64,000 nt of DNA from Roseomonas nitratireducens (GCF_017813355.1 NZ_JAGIYZ010000023.1:1-64000); one strand, 5' to 3'; counted from the first letter of the stretch, positions 1 to 10,479 are shown. Notes: generated from the letters alone by a model not told the origin. Numbers and translations: made by a program.

Positions 1-716
1 CGCCGGCCAGTGCGCCGACGCCGCCCACCCCGCAGCAGGCCCAGCCGACCCCGCCCACGCCGCCCCCGGCGCCGAGCCCGGATGTCGTGCCGACGCCGCG
101 CGTGGCGCAGCCCGTGCCCACTCCGCCCACCCCGCCGCCGCCCCAGCCGCAGCAGCAGGCGCAGACCACGCCGCGCCCGGATCCGCTGCCGCTGCCCCCG
201 CCGCCCGTGCCCCCGCCGCCCGAGCCTTCCCAGCAGGCCGGCACGGGCCAGACCCCGCCGGTGCAGCGGCCGCAGGAACGCAGCACCGCGGTGCAGAACA
301 CGCTCGAACGCCTGCGCACCGCGCAGCAGCAGGACCGCCCGCCGACCGCGCGGCCGAATCCGTCCGGCGCGCCGCAGCAGGGCGGCGGCAGCCCGACCGG
401 CACGGCGGCGCTGACGCAGGGTGAAATCCGGGGACTCGCGGACCAGATCGCCGAATGCTGGGCCGTCGACCGCGGCATGATGAATGCGGACCAGATCGTG
501 GTGGAGCTGCGCGTGCAACTCGACAGCCAGGGCAATGTCCGCAACGTGGTGCCGAACGGCGCCGCGCCGTCCGACCCGCGCGCGCGCTCGGTCTACGAAT
601 CCGCGCGGCGTGCCCTACTATCGCCGCAGTGCAATCCGCTTCGTGTGCCGCCTTCGAAGTACGGGACGGTGATGGCCTCTATCTTCCGCTTCAATCCGAG
701 GGGGCTCGTGCGATGA
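1..716 (+). CDS. tolA: TolA, C-terminal part (5' end outside window)
   Basis: Inner-membrane-anchored periplasmic linker of the Tol-Pal envelope system, which joins the TolQR motor to TolB and Pal. The reading frame is open from base 3 with no start in the window, so the gene is cut at its 5' end. The visible part begins with about 130 residues dominated by Pro, Gln and Ala, the extended linker seen in alphaproteobacterial TolA. About 95 residues of a compact TolA/TonB C-terminal domain follow (IRGLADQIAECWAVD, then the VELRVQLDSQGNVRNV strand region, then a Cys near the end). The TGA stop overlaps the tolB ATG by four bases, so translation is probably coupled. The N-terminal membrane anchor and tolQ/tolR should lie upstream. 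Identity rests on the domain plus the tolB-pal-cpoB context. Confidence 0.9.
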   Translation, partial: PASAPTPPTPQQAQPTPPTPPPAPSPDVVPTPRVAQPVPTPPTPPPPQPQQQAQTTPRPDPLPLPPPPVPPPPEPSQQAGTGQTPPVQRPQERSTAVQNTLERLRTAQQQDRPPTARPNPSGAPQQGGGSPTGTAALTQGEIRGLADQIAECWAVDRGMMNADQIVVELRVQLDSQGNVRNVVPNGAAPSDPRARSVYESARRALLSPQCNPLRVPPSKYGTVMASIFRFNPRGLVR

Positions 717-2086
717 ACCCTGACTGCAACTTCACCTTCACGCGCCGCCGTGTCCTTGCCGGCGCCGGCGTGGGGCTGGTGGCGCCGGGCATCTTCGCCA
801 CGCCGCTGCCCGCCCTGGCGCAGCAGCCGCAGGGCGCGGTCATCGACATCACCCGCGCGCGGACGGATCCGATCCCGGTCGCGATCCCGGACCTTGCCGG
901 GGCCGGCGACGGCGCGCGCGTCGGGCGCGACATCGCCCGCGTCATCCAGGCGAACCTGCGCAATTCCGGCCTGTTCCGCCCGGTGGACCGGCAGGCCTTC
1001 ATCCAGACCGCCGAGGCCGCGGCCCAGACGCCGCGCTTCCAGGACTGGCGCGTGATCGGCGCGCAGGCGCTCGTCACCGGCCGCGTCGTGGAACAGGGCG
1101 GCAGCCTGCGCGTCGAGTTCCGCCTGTGGGACGTGCTGCCCGAATCGCAGCTGCAGGGCACCGCCTTCACCGCGCCCGCGGCCAATTGGCGCCGCATCGC
1201 CCACCTGATCTCGGACGTGATCTACGAGCGCCTGCTGGGCGAGAAGGGCTATTTCGACACCCGCGTGGTCTATGTGAGCGAGACCGGCCCGCGCGACCGC
1301 CGCACGCGGCGCCTGGCCATCATGGACCAGGATGGCGAGAACCATCGCTTCCTGACCGATGGCCGCTTCGCCGCGCTGACGCCGCGCTTCCACCCCTCGG
1401 CCGAGCGTATCGCCTTTATGTCCTACCAGGACCGCGGCCAGCCGCGCGTCGTGCTGTTCGACATCGGATCCGGCGCGCAGCAGGTGCTGGGCAACTTCCC
1501 CGGCATGACGCTCTCCCCGCGCTTTTCGCCCGATGGGCGGTCGGTCGTGCTCTCGGCCACGCGCGGGGGCGATGCGAACATCTACGTCGTCGACATCGCC
1601 AGCCGGCGCGAGCGCCAGCTGACCAGCGGCGGCGGGCTCGACGTCTCGCCCTGCTTCTCCCCCGACGGGACGCAGATCGTCTTCAACTCCGACCGCGGCG
1701 GCGACCAGCAGCTGTACGTGATGGATGCCGGCGGGGGCAGCCCGCGCCGCATCTCCTTCGGCCGCGGCCGCTACGCGACGCCGGTCTGGTCGCCGCGCGG
1801 CGACCTCATCGCCTTCACCCGCTTCGGCGGCGGCGGCTTCGCCATCGGCGTCATGCGCCCGGACGGATCGGGGGAACGCATCCTGTCCGAAGGCTGGGCG
1901 ATGGAAGGCCCGACCTTCGCGCCCAATGGCCGCGTGCTGATGTTCTACCGCGAAAGCCGCGCGGATTCCCGCGGCGGCGGCTATTCCGCGCGCATCGTCT
2001 CGATCGACATCGCCGGCTTCAACGAACGCCCGATCCCGACGCCGACGGACGCGACCGACCCGGCCTGGTCGCCGCTCCTGTCATGA
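713..2086 (+). CDS. tolB: Tol-Pal system beta-propeller protein TolB
   Basis: Periplasmic TolB, which binds Pal and TolA during outer-membrane constriction at division. The predicted product is 457 residues, close to the usual 430-450. An N-terminal alpha/beta domain (about 45-170) precedes a six-bladed propeller with repeated WD40-like PD40 motifs such as LSPRFSPDGRSVVLSA and VSPCFSPDGTQIVFNSDRGG. The signal peptide has a twin-arginine motif (TRRRVLAG, residues 10-17) before a hydrophobic stretch and an ALAQ cleavage region near residue 36, so Tat export is predicted rather than the Sec export of E. coli TolB. The start at 713 is fixed by the ATGA overlap with tolA; the open frame runs further upstream but only in the shadow of tolA. 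Confidence 0.96.
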   Translation: MNPDCNFTFTRRRVLAGAGVGLVAPGIFATPLPALAQQPQGAVIDITRARTDPIPVAIPDLAGAGDGARVGRDIARVIQANLRNSGLFRPVDRQAFIQTAEAAAQTPRFQDWRVIGAQALVTGRVVEQGGSLRVEFRLWDVLPESQLQGTAFTAPAANWRRIAHLISDVIYERLLGEKGYFDTRVVYVSETGPRDRRTRRLAIMDQDGENHRFLTDGRFAALTPRFHPSAERIAFMSYQDRGQPRVVLFDIGSGAQQVLGNFPGMTLSPRFSPDGRSVVLSATRGGDANIYVVDIASRRERQLTSGGGLDVSPCFSPDGTQIVFNSDRGGDQQLYVMDAGGGSPRRISFGRGRYATPVWSPRGDLIAFTRFGGGGFAIGVMRPDGSGERILSEGWAMEGPTFAPNGRVLMFYRESRADSRGGGYSARIVSIDIAGFNERPIPTPTDATDPAWSPLLS

Positions 2087-2095
2087 TGCAGCGCA

Positions 2096-2130
2096 GCATC
2101 CTTTGGCTTGACCCGCGTCAAGCCGGATGC
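2096..2130 (+). promoter_or_regulatory. Bulged hairpin containing an FNR/FixK-like palindrome, upstream of pal
   Basis: The 86-base tolB-pal gap holds a long inverted repeat. GCATCC (2096-2101) pairs with GGATGC (2125-2130), and GGCTTGAC (2105-2112) pairs with GTCAAGCC (2117-2124), with a three-base bulge and a CCGC loop. The core TTGAC-CCGC-GTCAA (2108-2121) also fits the FNR/FixK box layout TTGAT-N4-ATCAA. Its centre is about 58 bases before the pal start. It may act as an RNA hairpin between the two genes, as a protein operator, or both; the sequence does not decide. Confidence 0.45.
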
Positions 2131-2172
2131 TTGACCCCCTTTCCTCACCTCAACGAGCCAGGAGACCCCCCG

Positions 2173-2637
2173 ATGAAGACCCGCCTTTTCGGCGCCGTGG
2201 CCGCGCTCGCTCTGCTCGCCGCCTGCTCCAACACCGACCAGAACGCCGCGACCGGCGCCGGCGGCGCGGGCACCGTCCGCCCGGGCACCCAGGAAGACCT
2301 GGTGGCCAATGTCGGCGACCGCGTGTTCTTCGACTTCGACAGTTCGGTGATCCGCGCCGACCAGCGCCCCGTCCTGCAGCGCCAGGCGCAGTGGATGGGC
2401 ACGCATTCCTCCGTCCGCGTGCAGGTCGAAGGCCATGCCGACGAACGCGGCACGCGCGAATACAACCTCGCCCTCGGCCAGCGCCGCGCCAATGCGGCGC
2501 GCGACGCGCTCGTCGCCGGCGGCGTGAACGGCGCGCGCATCACGACCATCTCCTACGGCAAGGACCGCCCGGCCGGGCTCGGCTCGGACGAGGCGTCCTG
2601 GGCGCAGAACCGCCGCGCCGTCACCGTCGTCCAGTAA
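2173..2637 (+). CDS. pal: Peptidoglycan-associated lipoprotein Pal
   Basis: Outer-membrane lipoprotein that holds peptidoglycan and partners TolB/TolA. The product has 154 residues. The lipobox LLAAC places the lipidated Cys at residue 18, followed by a flexible Ala/Gly-rich segment to about residue 40. The OmpA-like domain covers about 48-154: VFFDFDSSVI (residues 51-60), the peptidoglycan-binding stretch EGHADERGTREYNLALGQRR (86-105), and a typical NRRAVTVV end. The ATG at 2173 is chosen because it alone gives a normal lipoprotein signal peptide. Gene order tolB-pal-cpoB agrees. Confidence 0.97.
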   Translation: MKTRLFGAVAALALLAACSNTDQNAATGAGGAGTVRPGTQEDLVANVGDRVFFDFDSSVIRADQRPVLQRQAQWMGTHSSVRVQVEGHADERGTREYNLALGQRRANAARDALVAGGVNGARITTISYGKDRPAGLGSDEASWAQNRRAVTVVQ

Positions 2638-2686
2638 CCAAGCAGGGAGGCGGCCCGGTCCTCGCGGCCGGGTCCGCCGCGCCGCC

Positions 2687-3541
2687 ATGGCCTCACGCGC
2701 CGCGCTCCTCGCCGCCCTCGCGACCCTGCCGCTGCTCGCCGCGCCCGCCGCGGCGCAGATGGACAGCCGCGAAGGCATCGCGCTCCAGAACCAGATCCTG
2801 GAACTGCGCCGGGACCTCGACGCGGTGCGCCGCGGCGGCGGCGCCGCGGCGGCACCCGCGCCGGTTCCGCGCGGCGGCAACGCGCCGCCGGCGGAACTCG
2901 TCCAGCAACTGCTCGCCCGCGTCGGCGAACTCGAGGAACAGGTCCGCCGCCTGCGCGGCCAGCTCGACGTTGCCGAGAATTCCAACCGCCGGCTGACCGA
3001 GGACATCGAGAAGCTGCGCGGGGACATGGATTTCCGGCTCCAGCAGCTGGAAGGGGGCGGCCGTGGCGGCGCCCCGCGCCCTCCCCAGGGGCCGGCGGCC
3101 GCTCCGGCCCCGGCCCCGCAGCAGGCGCAACCCCAGCAGCCGCCGGCAACCGGCCCCCGGCCCGCTGAACGGGCGATCGCCGACGGGCAGGCAGCGCTCG
3201 GGCGCCGCGACTACGCCGCCGCCGAGGCCGCGGCGCGCGAGGTGCTGCGCGGCCGGCCCGGGCCGCGGGCGCAGGATGCCAACATCCTCCTCGGGGAATC
3301 GCTGCTCGGGCAGCGGCAGTTCCAGAACGCGGCGCTGGCCTTCAACGAGGCCTATACCGCCAACCGTCGCAGCGGGCGGGCGCCCGAGGCGCTGCTCGGC
3401 CTGTCCAACGCCTTCGCCGGCTTCGGGGCGCGGCGGGAAGCCTGCGACACGCTCGACCAGCTGAGGTCGGAGTTCCCGACGCTCGCCGCGCCCTTGACCG
3501 CGCGGGTCGCGGAAGCGCGGCGCCGGGGACAGTGCAGGTGA
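2687..3541 (+). CDS. cpoB: Tol-Pal system TPR protein CpoB (YbgF)
   Basis: Periplasmic coordinator of outer-membrane constriction and septal peptidoglycan synthesis. The 284-residue product has a signal peptide (residues 1-24, ending APAAAQ) and a heptad-like coiled-coil region (about 30-120, with ELEEQVRRLRGQLDVAE and LTEDIEKLRGDMDFRLQQL). A Pro/Ala/Gln linker follows, then TPR repeats from about 160 (AIADGQAALGRRDYAAAEAA, then NILLGESLLGQRQFQNAALA, then APEALLGLSNAFAGFGARRE). This coiled-coil/linker/TPR order is the CpoB layout, and the position right after pal supports it. It ends just before a double-hairpin intergenic element. Confidence 0.93.
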   Translation: MASRAALLAALATLPLLAAPAAAQMDSREGIALQNQILELRRDLDAVRRGGGAAAAPAPVPRGGNAPPAELVQQLLARVGELEEQVRRLRGQLDVAENSNRRLTEDIEKLRGDMDFRLQQLEGGGRGGAPRPPQGPAAAPAPAPQQAQPQQPPATGPRPAERAIADGQAALGRRDYAAAEAAAREVLRGRPGPRAQDANILLGESLLGQRQFQNAALAFNEAYTANRRSGRAPEALLGLSNAFAGFGARREACDTLDQLRSEFPTLAAPLTARVAEARRRGQCR

Positions 3542-3549
3542 AGGCAGAC

Positions 3550-3612
3550 CCGGAGAGGGGCGCCGCCCCTCTCCGGACCGCACCCCGCCAAGGGCCGAAG
3601 GGCCCTTGGAAC
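3550..3612 (+). repeat. Double-hairpin intergenic element between cpoB and tilS
   Basis: Two strong inverted repeats sit side by side. The first is CCGGAGAGGGGC facing GCCCCTCTCCGG (about 3550-3577). The second is CCAAGGGCC facing GGGCCCTTGG (about 3590-3611), followed by AACCC. A related single stem (CGGAGGGG facing CCCCTCCG) lies just before folP at 7073-7093. From memory, elements of this form are common between genes in Acetobacteraceae; I could not check copy number. It lies inside the open frame that extends tilS upstream, so that extension is probably not coding. Confidence 0.55.
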
Positions 3613-3639
3613 CCGTCACTTGAAGCCTTCGATCAGGCC

Positions 3640-4919
3640 ATGGGGCGTCTCGGCGCTGGGCCAAGGCTGGCGGCGGGCGTTTCGGGGGGGGCGCACAGTC
3701 TTGCCCTGGCGCTGCTGGCGCAGCGATGGGCCAGGGAGAGGGGCGGCGATCTTCTCGCCCTGATCGTCGATCATGGGCTGAGGGCCGAAAGCGCTGCTGA
3801 GGCGCGGCATGTCGCCGGCCTCCTGGCGGGCCGGGGGATCGCGGCGCGGATCCTGGCGCTGGGGCTCGCGCCGGGGACGCGGCTGCAGGAACGGGCGCGC
3901 GCGGCCCGGTTCGCCGCGCTGGCCGAGGCCGCGGCGCGGGATGGCCGGCCCTGGCTGCTGCTCGGCCACCATCGCGCCGACCAGGCGGAGACGCTGCTGT
4001 TCCGCGCCCTGCGCGGCAGCGGGCCGGACGGGCTCGCCGCCATGGCCGGGGCGCGGGACGCCGGGGCGGTGCTGGTGCTGCGCCCGCTGCTCGGCGTGGC
4101 GCCGGACGCGTTGGAAGCGGTGGTCGCGGCGGCGGGGCTGGCCCCGGTGCGGGACCCGTCGAACCGGGACCCTCGCTTCGCCCGCATCCGGCTGCGCGAC
4201 GCCCTGGGCGACCCCGGCGGGACGGGGCCGGGGATCGCCGCGCTGGCGGCGGCGGCGGGCGCCTTCGCGGCCCGGCGCGGCCGGGTCCAGGCCGCCATGG
4301 CCGAACGCCTCGCCCTGGCGGCGGAAATCCGCCCGGAAGGCTTCGCCTGGATCGACCCCGCGGCGCTCGGACGGGACGGGACGGCCGTGGCGGCGCTCGC
4401 CTGGCTCGCCGCGCGCATCGGCGGGGCGGCGTGGCGGCCGGCGCCGGACCGCGCGGCGGCGCTGCTCGCGGCCGGGCAGGGGACGCTGGCGGGGGCCTGG
4501 CTGCGGCCGGCGGCGGGGGGGCGCTGGCTGCTCGCCCGCGACCCGGGGGCGATCGGGCCGCCGGTCGAGGCCATTCACGGCGCCGTTTGGGACGGGCGCT
4601 TCCGGCTGGCGGGGCCGGGGCGGGCGGGTTTCGGCCTCGGCGCGCTGGGGGCGGAACGGGTGGCGGGGGATGCGCGGCTGCCGGCTTCGGTCCGCCGCGC
4701 CCTGCCGGCGATCCGCGCCCCGAACGGCGTGCTGGCCGCGGTGCCTTCGCTGCTCTATCCTTCCCGAGAGGCCTGCGCGCCCTTCGCGACGGTGTTTGCG
4801 CCGCGGCTGGCGGGCGGGGAGTTTTCGGTGGGACCATTCAAGGGTGGTCAACCCGACCTTATGTGTAATCGGGAAGGCCGGGAGGAATATCCTTCCGGCA
4901 TGGAGACGGACACGCGCAC

Positions 4920-4923
<4 letters not shown>
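3640..4923 (+). CDS. tilS: tRNA(Ile)-lysidine synthase TilS (altered PP-loop motif)
   Basis: ATP-dependent enzyme that converts C34 of the CAU-anticodon tRNA(Ile) to lysidine. The frame is open from 3532, but its first 36 codons are the hairpin repeat, so I prefer the ATG at 3640 (427 residues). Family marks seen: the PP-loop at residues 14-20, [30 protein letters not shown] and [16 protein letters not shown]. The PP-loop reads SGGAHS instead of SGGxDS: the usual Asp is His (codon 3694-3696). The rest is well preserved, so I keep it as an intact gene. The C-terminal region is divergent and Ala/Gly-rich. The stop overlaps the GTG of ftsH (GTGA), so the two are probably cotranslated. Confidence 0.88.
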
Positions 4924-6848
<1,925 letters not shown>

Positions 6849-6849
6849 G

Positions 6850-6872
6850 CGTGGAGGGCGCCGCCCTCCACG
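6850..6872 (+). repeat. Intergenic hairpin after ftsH
   Basis: A perfect ten-base-pair stem, CGTGGAGGGC facing GCCCTCCACG with a GCC loop, begins two bases after the ftsH stop. No T-run follows, so it is more likely an RNA-stabilising hairpin or a relative of the 3550 element than a terminator on its own. Confidence 0.45.
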
Positions 6873-6925
6873 ACTTCCCCGCGTCGAGGTCCCATGGGGC
6901 CGAAACGCCTCTGGACAGCAGGAAC

Positions 6926-6959
6926 GGGCGCGCTATGCCAAGCGCGCCCTTCTTCATTT
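6926..6959 (+). terminator. Intrinsic terminator downstream of ftsH
   Basis: GGGCGCGCT (6926-6934) pairs with AGCGCGCCC (6941-6949) around a six-base loop, followed by the T-rich run TTCTTCATTT. This is a classic rho-independent layout and probably closes the tol-tilS-ftsH transcript. Confidence 0.65.
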
Positions 6960-7093
6960 GGTCCCGTCCGTGATTTCCCGCGCGAGGTGATGGTTCGCGA
7001 AGGCCCGCCGCCTTCGCGCGCCGCCATCGGCTTTGCTCCGCAAGGCCGGTCGGCACCGCCGCCGGGATGGTCCGGAGGGGCGGAGCCCCTCCG

Positions 7094-8143
7094 ATGCCCC
7101 GCATCATCGAACCGCTCGGCCTGATCACCGGCCCCGTCGCCTTCCATGCGCTGCGCGAGGGCTTCGCGCTGCCGCTGCAGGGCGGCGACATCGCCTTCGC
7201 CTTCGTCCGCCTGATCGAGGATGGGGAGGACCTTGGCGTCGGCCCGGTGAACCTGGTGCCGGAGGATTGGCGGGAGGCGCTGGACGCCATCGCCCAGCGC
7301 CCCGCGCCCTTCGCCGGCCTGCCCGCCGACCGCCCGCTGGTGATGGGCGTGGTCAACGTCACGCCCGACAGCTTCTCCGACGGCGGCCGCCATTTCGACG
7401 CCAAGGTCGCGATCGCGGCGGGCCACGCAATGCTCGAGGCGGGGGCGGACATCCTCGACGTGGGCGGCGAATCGACCCGCCCCGGCGCGGCCGCCGTGAC
7501 GATGGAGGAGGAAGCCGCGCGCATCGTCCCGGTGGTCCGCGAACTGGCCAAGGCCGCGCCGGTCAGCATCGACACGCGCAACGCCGCGACGATGCGCGCC
7601 GCGCTCGATGCCGGGGCGGAGATCGTCAACGACGTCTCGGCGCTGCGCCACGATCCGGAGGCGCTCGCGCTCGTCGCGGCGTCCGACGCGCCGGTGATCC
7701 TGATGCACATGCCGGGCGACGACCCCGCGACGATGCAGTCGCTGGCGACCTATGGCGACGTGGCGCTGGAGGTGGCGGAATTCCTCGCCGCGCGGATCGC
7801 GGCCTGCGAGGCGGCGGGCATTCCGCGCGGGCGCATCGCGATCGATCCCGGGATCGGTTTCGGCAAGACGCTGGAGCACAACCTGGCGTTGATCGATCGG
7901 TTGCCGTTGCTCGCAGCACTCGGCTGCCGGGTTGTGCTCGGCGCGTCGCGCAAGCGCTTCATCGGCACGCTGTCGGGGGTGGAGGAAGCCTCCGCGCGCG
8001 TCCCCGGCAGCCTGGCCGCGGCGCTGGCGGGCGCCGCCCGCGGCGCATCTATCCTGCGCGTGCACGACGTGGCGGAGACGGCGCAGGCGCTGGCCGTCTG
8101 GCGCGCCTGCCAGGCCGGCGCCCCGCCGGCCGGACACGACTGA
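7094..8143 (+). CDS. folP: Dihydropteroate synthase
   Basis: Condenses p-aminobenzoate with dihydropterin pyrophosphate in folate synthesis. The TIM-barrel motifs are present: MGVVNVTPDSFSDGG (about 84-98), DVGGESTRPGA (122-132), SIDTRNAATMRAALDAGA, ILMHMPGDDPATMQ, IDPGIGFGKTLEHNL and LGASRKRFIG. The product is 349 residues, against about 280 for E. coli FolP; the excess is an N-terminal extension of roughly 70 residues before the first barrel strand. I use the ATG at 7094 rather than 7067, because the earlier start lies in a hairpin (7073-7093). glmM follows 90 bases later, a common folP-glmM order. Confidence 0.95.
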   Translation: MPRIIEPLGLITGPVAFHALREGFALPLQGGDIAFAFVRLIEDGEDLGVGPVNLVPEDWREALDAIAQRPAPFAGLPADRPLVMGVVNVTPDSFSDGGRHFDAKVAIAAGHAMLEAGADILDVGGESTRPGAAAVTMEEEAARIVPVVRELAKAAPVSIDTRNAATMRAALDAGAEIVNDVSALRHDPEALALVAASDAPVILMHMPGDDPATMQSLATYGDVALEVAEFLAARIAACEAAGIPRGRIAIDPGIGFGKTLEHNLALIDRLPLLAALGCRVVLGASRKRFIGTLSGVEEASARVPGSLAAALAGAARGASILRVHDVAETAQALAVWRACQAGAPPAGHD

Positions 8144-8233
8144 AAAACTTCCTCATGCGCGATTTTTGATATACGAGATCGTGAGGGCGTGGGGCGCGCC
8201 CTGTCGTTCATGATGCAAGGACTGAGAGGGACC

Positions 8234-9592
8234 ATGTCCAGCACGCGCCGCCTCTTCGGCACTGACGGAATCCGCGGCACCGCCAACCGCGCGCCCATGG
8301 ATGCGATGACCGCGCTGCGCCTCGGCCAGGCTGCGGGCCGCTACTTCAATCGCGGCACCTACCGGCACCGCGTGGTGATCGGCAAGGACACGCGGCTGTC
8401 GGGCTACATGCTCGAACCCGCTCTGACCGCGGGTTTCGTGGGCGCGGGGATGGACGTGGTGCTGGTCGGCCCGCTGCCGACGCCCGCGATCGCGCTGCTG
8501 ACGCGCAGCCTGCGCGCCGATCTCGGCGTGATGATCAGCGCATCGCACAACCCGTTCGAGGACAACGGCATCAAGCTGTTCGGCCCGGATGGGCTGAAGC
8601 TGACGGATGAGCAGGAGTGCGAGATCGAGGCGCTGATGGCCGGCGACCTCGCCGCGGCGCTGGTGCCCGCCGGGCGACTCGGCCGCGCGAGCCGGATGGA
8701 GGACGCGCCCGGCCGCTACATCGAGGCGGCGAAGCAGTCCTTCCCGCGCGGCCATACGCTGGAGGGCCTGCGCATCGTCGTCGATTGCGCGCATGGCGCC
8801 GGCTACAAGGTCGCGCCGACGGTGCTGTGGGAACTGGGTGCGGAGGTCGTGTCGATCGGCGTCGCGCCGGATGGGTTCAACATCAACCGCGGCGTGGGTT
8901 CGACCGCGCCGGGCCAGTTGTCGGAACTGGTGCGCGAACGGCGCGCGGATCTCGGCATCGCGCTGGATGGCGATGCTGATCGCGTGGTGCTGGTGGACGA
9001 GCAGGGCCAGGTGATCGACGGCGACCAGATCCTGGCGCTGATCGCGCGGTCCTGGCACGCGCAGGGCACGCTGCGCGGCGGCGCCGTGGTCGCGACGGTG
9101 ATGTCGAACATGGGCCTGGAGCGCTTCCTCGGCCAGCGTGGGCTGAAGCTGCTGCGCACCTCGGTCGGCGACCGCTATGTCGGCGAGCGGATGCGCGAGG
9201 AGGGCTGCAACCTCGGTGGCGAGCAGTCCGGCCACATGATCATGCCGGATTTCGGCACGACGGGTGATGGCCTGATCGCCGCGCTGCAGGTGCTGGCCGT
9301 GCTGGTCGAGGAAAAGCGCCCCGCGAGCGAGGTGCTGCGCTGCTTCACCCCCTTGCCGCAGCGCCTGGTGAATGTCCGCTACGCCGGCGCATCCCCGCTG
9401 GGCGAGGATTCGGTGAAGGCCGCGATCGCCGCCGAGGAAGCGGCGCTCGGCGCGCGTGGCCGCGTGCTGATCCGTGCCAGCGGCACCGAGCCCGTGATCC
9501 GCGTGATGGCCGAGGCCGAGGAGGAATCCCTGGTGGACGCGACCGTCTCCCGCCTCGCCGACACGATCCGCGCGAAGGCCCGCGCCGCCTGA
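8234..9592 (+). CDS. glmM: Phosphoglucosamine mutase
   Basis: Converts glucosamine-6-phosphate to glucosamine-1-phosphate for UDP-GlcNAc, peptidoglycan and lipopolysaccharide. The product has 452 residues, standard for GlmM. It opens with [12 protein letters not shown]. The phosphoserine loop is [19 protein letters not shown] with catalytic Ser104, the metal loop is [12 protein letters not shown] (about residue 240), the sugar-binding loop is GGEQSGHMI, and the phosphate-binding end is [12 protein letters not shown]. The ATG at 8234 is preceded by GAGAGGG at good spacing, so the upstream in-frame start at 8189 is unlikely. An AT-richer patch at 8155-8185 may carry the promoter. Confidence 0.97.
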   Translation: MSSTRRLFGTDGIRGTANRAPMDAMTALRLGQAAGRYFNRGTYRHRVVIGKDTRLSGYMLEPALTAGFVGAGMDVVLVGPLPTPAIALLTRSLRADLGVMISASHNPFEDNGIKLFGPDGLKLTDEQECEIEALMAGDLAAALVPAGRLGRASRMEDAPGRYIEAAKQSFPRGHTLEGLRIVVDCAHGAGYKVAPTVLWELGAEVVSIGVAPDGFNINRGVGSTAPGQLSELVRERRADLGIALDGDADRVVLVDEQGQVIDGDQILALIARSWHAQGTLRGGAVVATVMSNMGLERFLGQRGLKLLRTSVGDRYVGERMREEGCNLGGEQSGHMIMPDFGTTGDGLIAALQVLAVLVEEKRPASEVLRCFTPLPQRLVNVRYAGASPLGEDSVKAAIAAEEAALGARGRVLIRASGTEPVIRVMAEAEEESLVDATVSRLADTIRAKARAA

Positions 9593-9596
9593 CCCT

Positions 9597-9656
9597 TGAT
9601 AAAGAAGGTTGAGGGGGGCATGGGGGGAGAAGTTCCCTTCTCCCCCCATTCTTCTT
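9597..9656 (+). repeat. Hairpin repeat, copy 1, acting as terminator of glmM
   Basis: A conserved lead TGATAAAGAAGGTTGAGGGG (from 9597) is followed by a 13-base-pair stem, ATGGGGGGAGAAG (9620-9632) facing CTTCTCCCCCCAT (9637-9649), with a TTCC loop and then TCTTCTTG. The structure fits an intrinsic terminator. The same lead and stem recur almost unchanged, in inverse orientation, at 59017-59063, and in a looser form at 59104-59148, so this is a dispersed repeat used as a terminator. Confidence 0.75.
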
Positions 9657-9669
9657 GCCGAGGATCCTG

Positions 9670-10479
9670 ATGCAGGGACGCGTGTTGATCATCGCCGGCA
9701 GCGATTCCGGCGGCGGTGCCGGCATCCAGGCCGACATCAAGGCGGTGACCGCGCTGGGTGGCTTCGCCATGACGGCGATCACCGCGCTGACCGCGCAGAA
9801 CACGCTCGGCGTGCATGGCGTGGTCGCGGTGGATCCGGCCTTCATCCGCCAGCAGATGGCGGTGGTGCTGGATGACATCGGCGCCGACGCGCTCAAAACC
9901 GGCATGCTGCACGATGTCCCGGTGATCGAGGCGGTGGCCGAGGAGATCGCGCTGCGCGCGAAGGGCGTCCCGCTGGTCGCCGACCCGGTGATGGTCGCCA
10001 AGGGCGGCCACCCTTTGCTCGCCCCCGATGCCGTGGGTTCGCTGAAGGCGCGGCTGCTGCCGCTGGCGACCGTGATCACGCCGAACCTGCCGGAGGCTGA
10101 GGTGCTGGTCGGCCGCCCGATCCGGGATGTCGCGGGCATGCGTGCCGCGGCGGCGGATCTGCGCGCGCTCGGCGTGCCGGCGGTGCTGCTGAAGGGCGGC
10201 CACCTGGACGGCGATACGGTGACCGACCTGCTGGTGACGGAGGGCGGGGCCGAGGAATTCGTCGATGCGCGCATCGCGACGCGCCACACGCACGGCACCG
10301 GCTGCACGCTGGCGAGCGCGATCGCCGCGGGCCTGGCGCAGGGGCTGTCGCTGCGGGACGCGGTGGTGCGCGCGCGGCGCTATGTGCGCGCAGCGATCGC
10401 GGCGGCGCCGGGCTATGGCGGCGGGCATGGGCCGCTCGACCATGGCGTGACGGTCGATCCGGGGCGGATGCTCCGTTAA
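9670..10479 (+). CDS. thiD: Hydroxymethylpyrimidine/phosphomethylpyrimidine kinase
   Basis: Phosphorylates HMP and HMP-phosphate in thiamine synthesis. The 269-residue product shows ribokinase-like family marks: IAGSDSGGGAGIQADIKAV near the N-terminus, ALKTGMLHD, VADPVMVAKGGHPLL, ITPNLPEAEVL and the C-terminal ATP/anion-hole motif THGTGCTLASAIAAGLAQG. The ATG at 9670 is chosen over the TTG at 9655, which lies in the terminator tail. No other thi genes are next to it, which is normal for a salvage-type thiD. It probably has its own promoter, since a strong terminator separates it from glmM. Confidence 0.94.
   Translation: MQGRVLIIAGSDSGGGAGIQADIKAVTALGGFAMTAITALTAQNTLGVHGVVAVDPAFIRQQMAVVLDDIGADALKTGMLHDVPVIEAVAEEIALRAKGVPLVADPVMVAKGGHPLLAPDAVGSLKARLLPLATVITPNLPEAEVLVGRPIRDVAGMRAAAADLRALGVPAVLLKGGHLDGDTVTDLLVTEGGAEEFVDARIATRHTHGTGCTLASAIAAGLAQGLSLRDAVVRARRYVRAAIAAAPGYGGGHGPLDHGVTVDPGRMLR

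Noticed and set aside
2693-4837. 714-residue open frame on the minus strand over cpoB and tilS
   Set aside because: It is Pro/Arg/Ala-rich low-complexity sequence opposite two well-supported genes, a common G+C-rich shadow.
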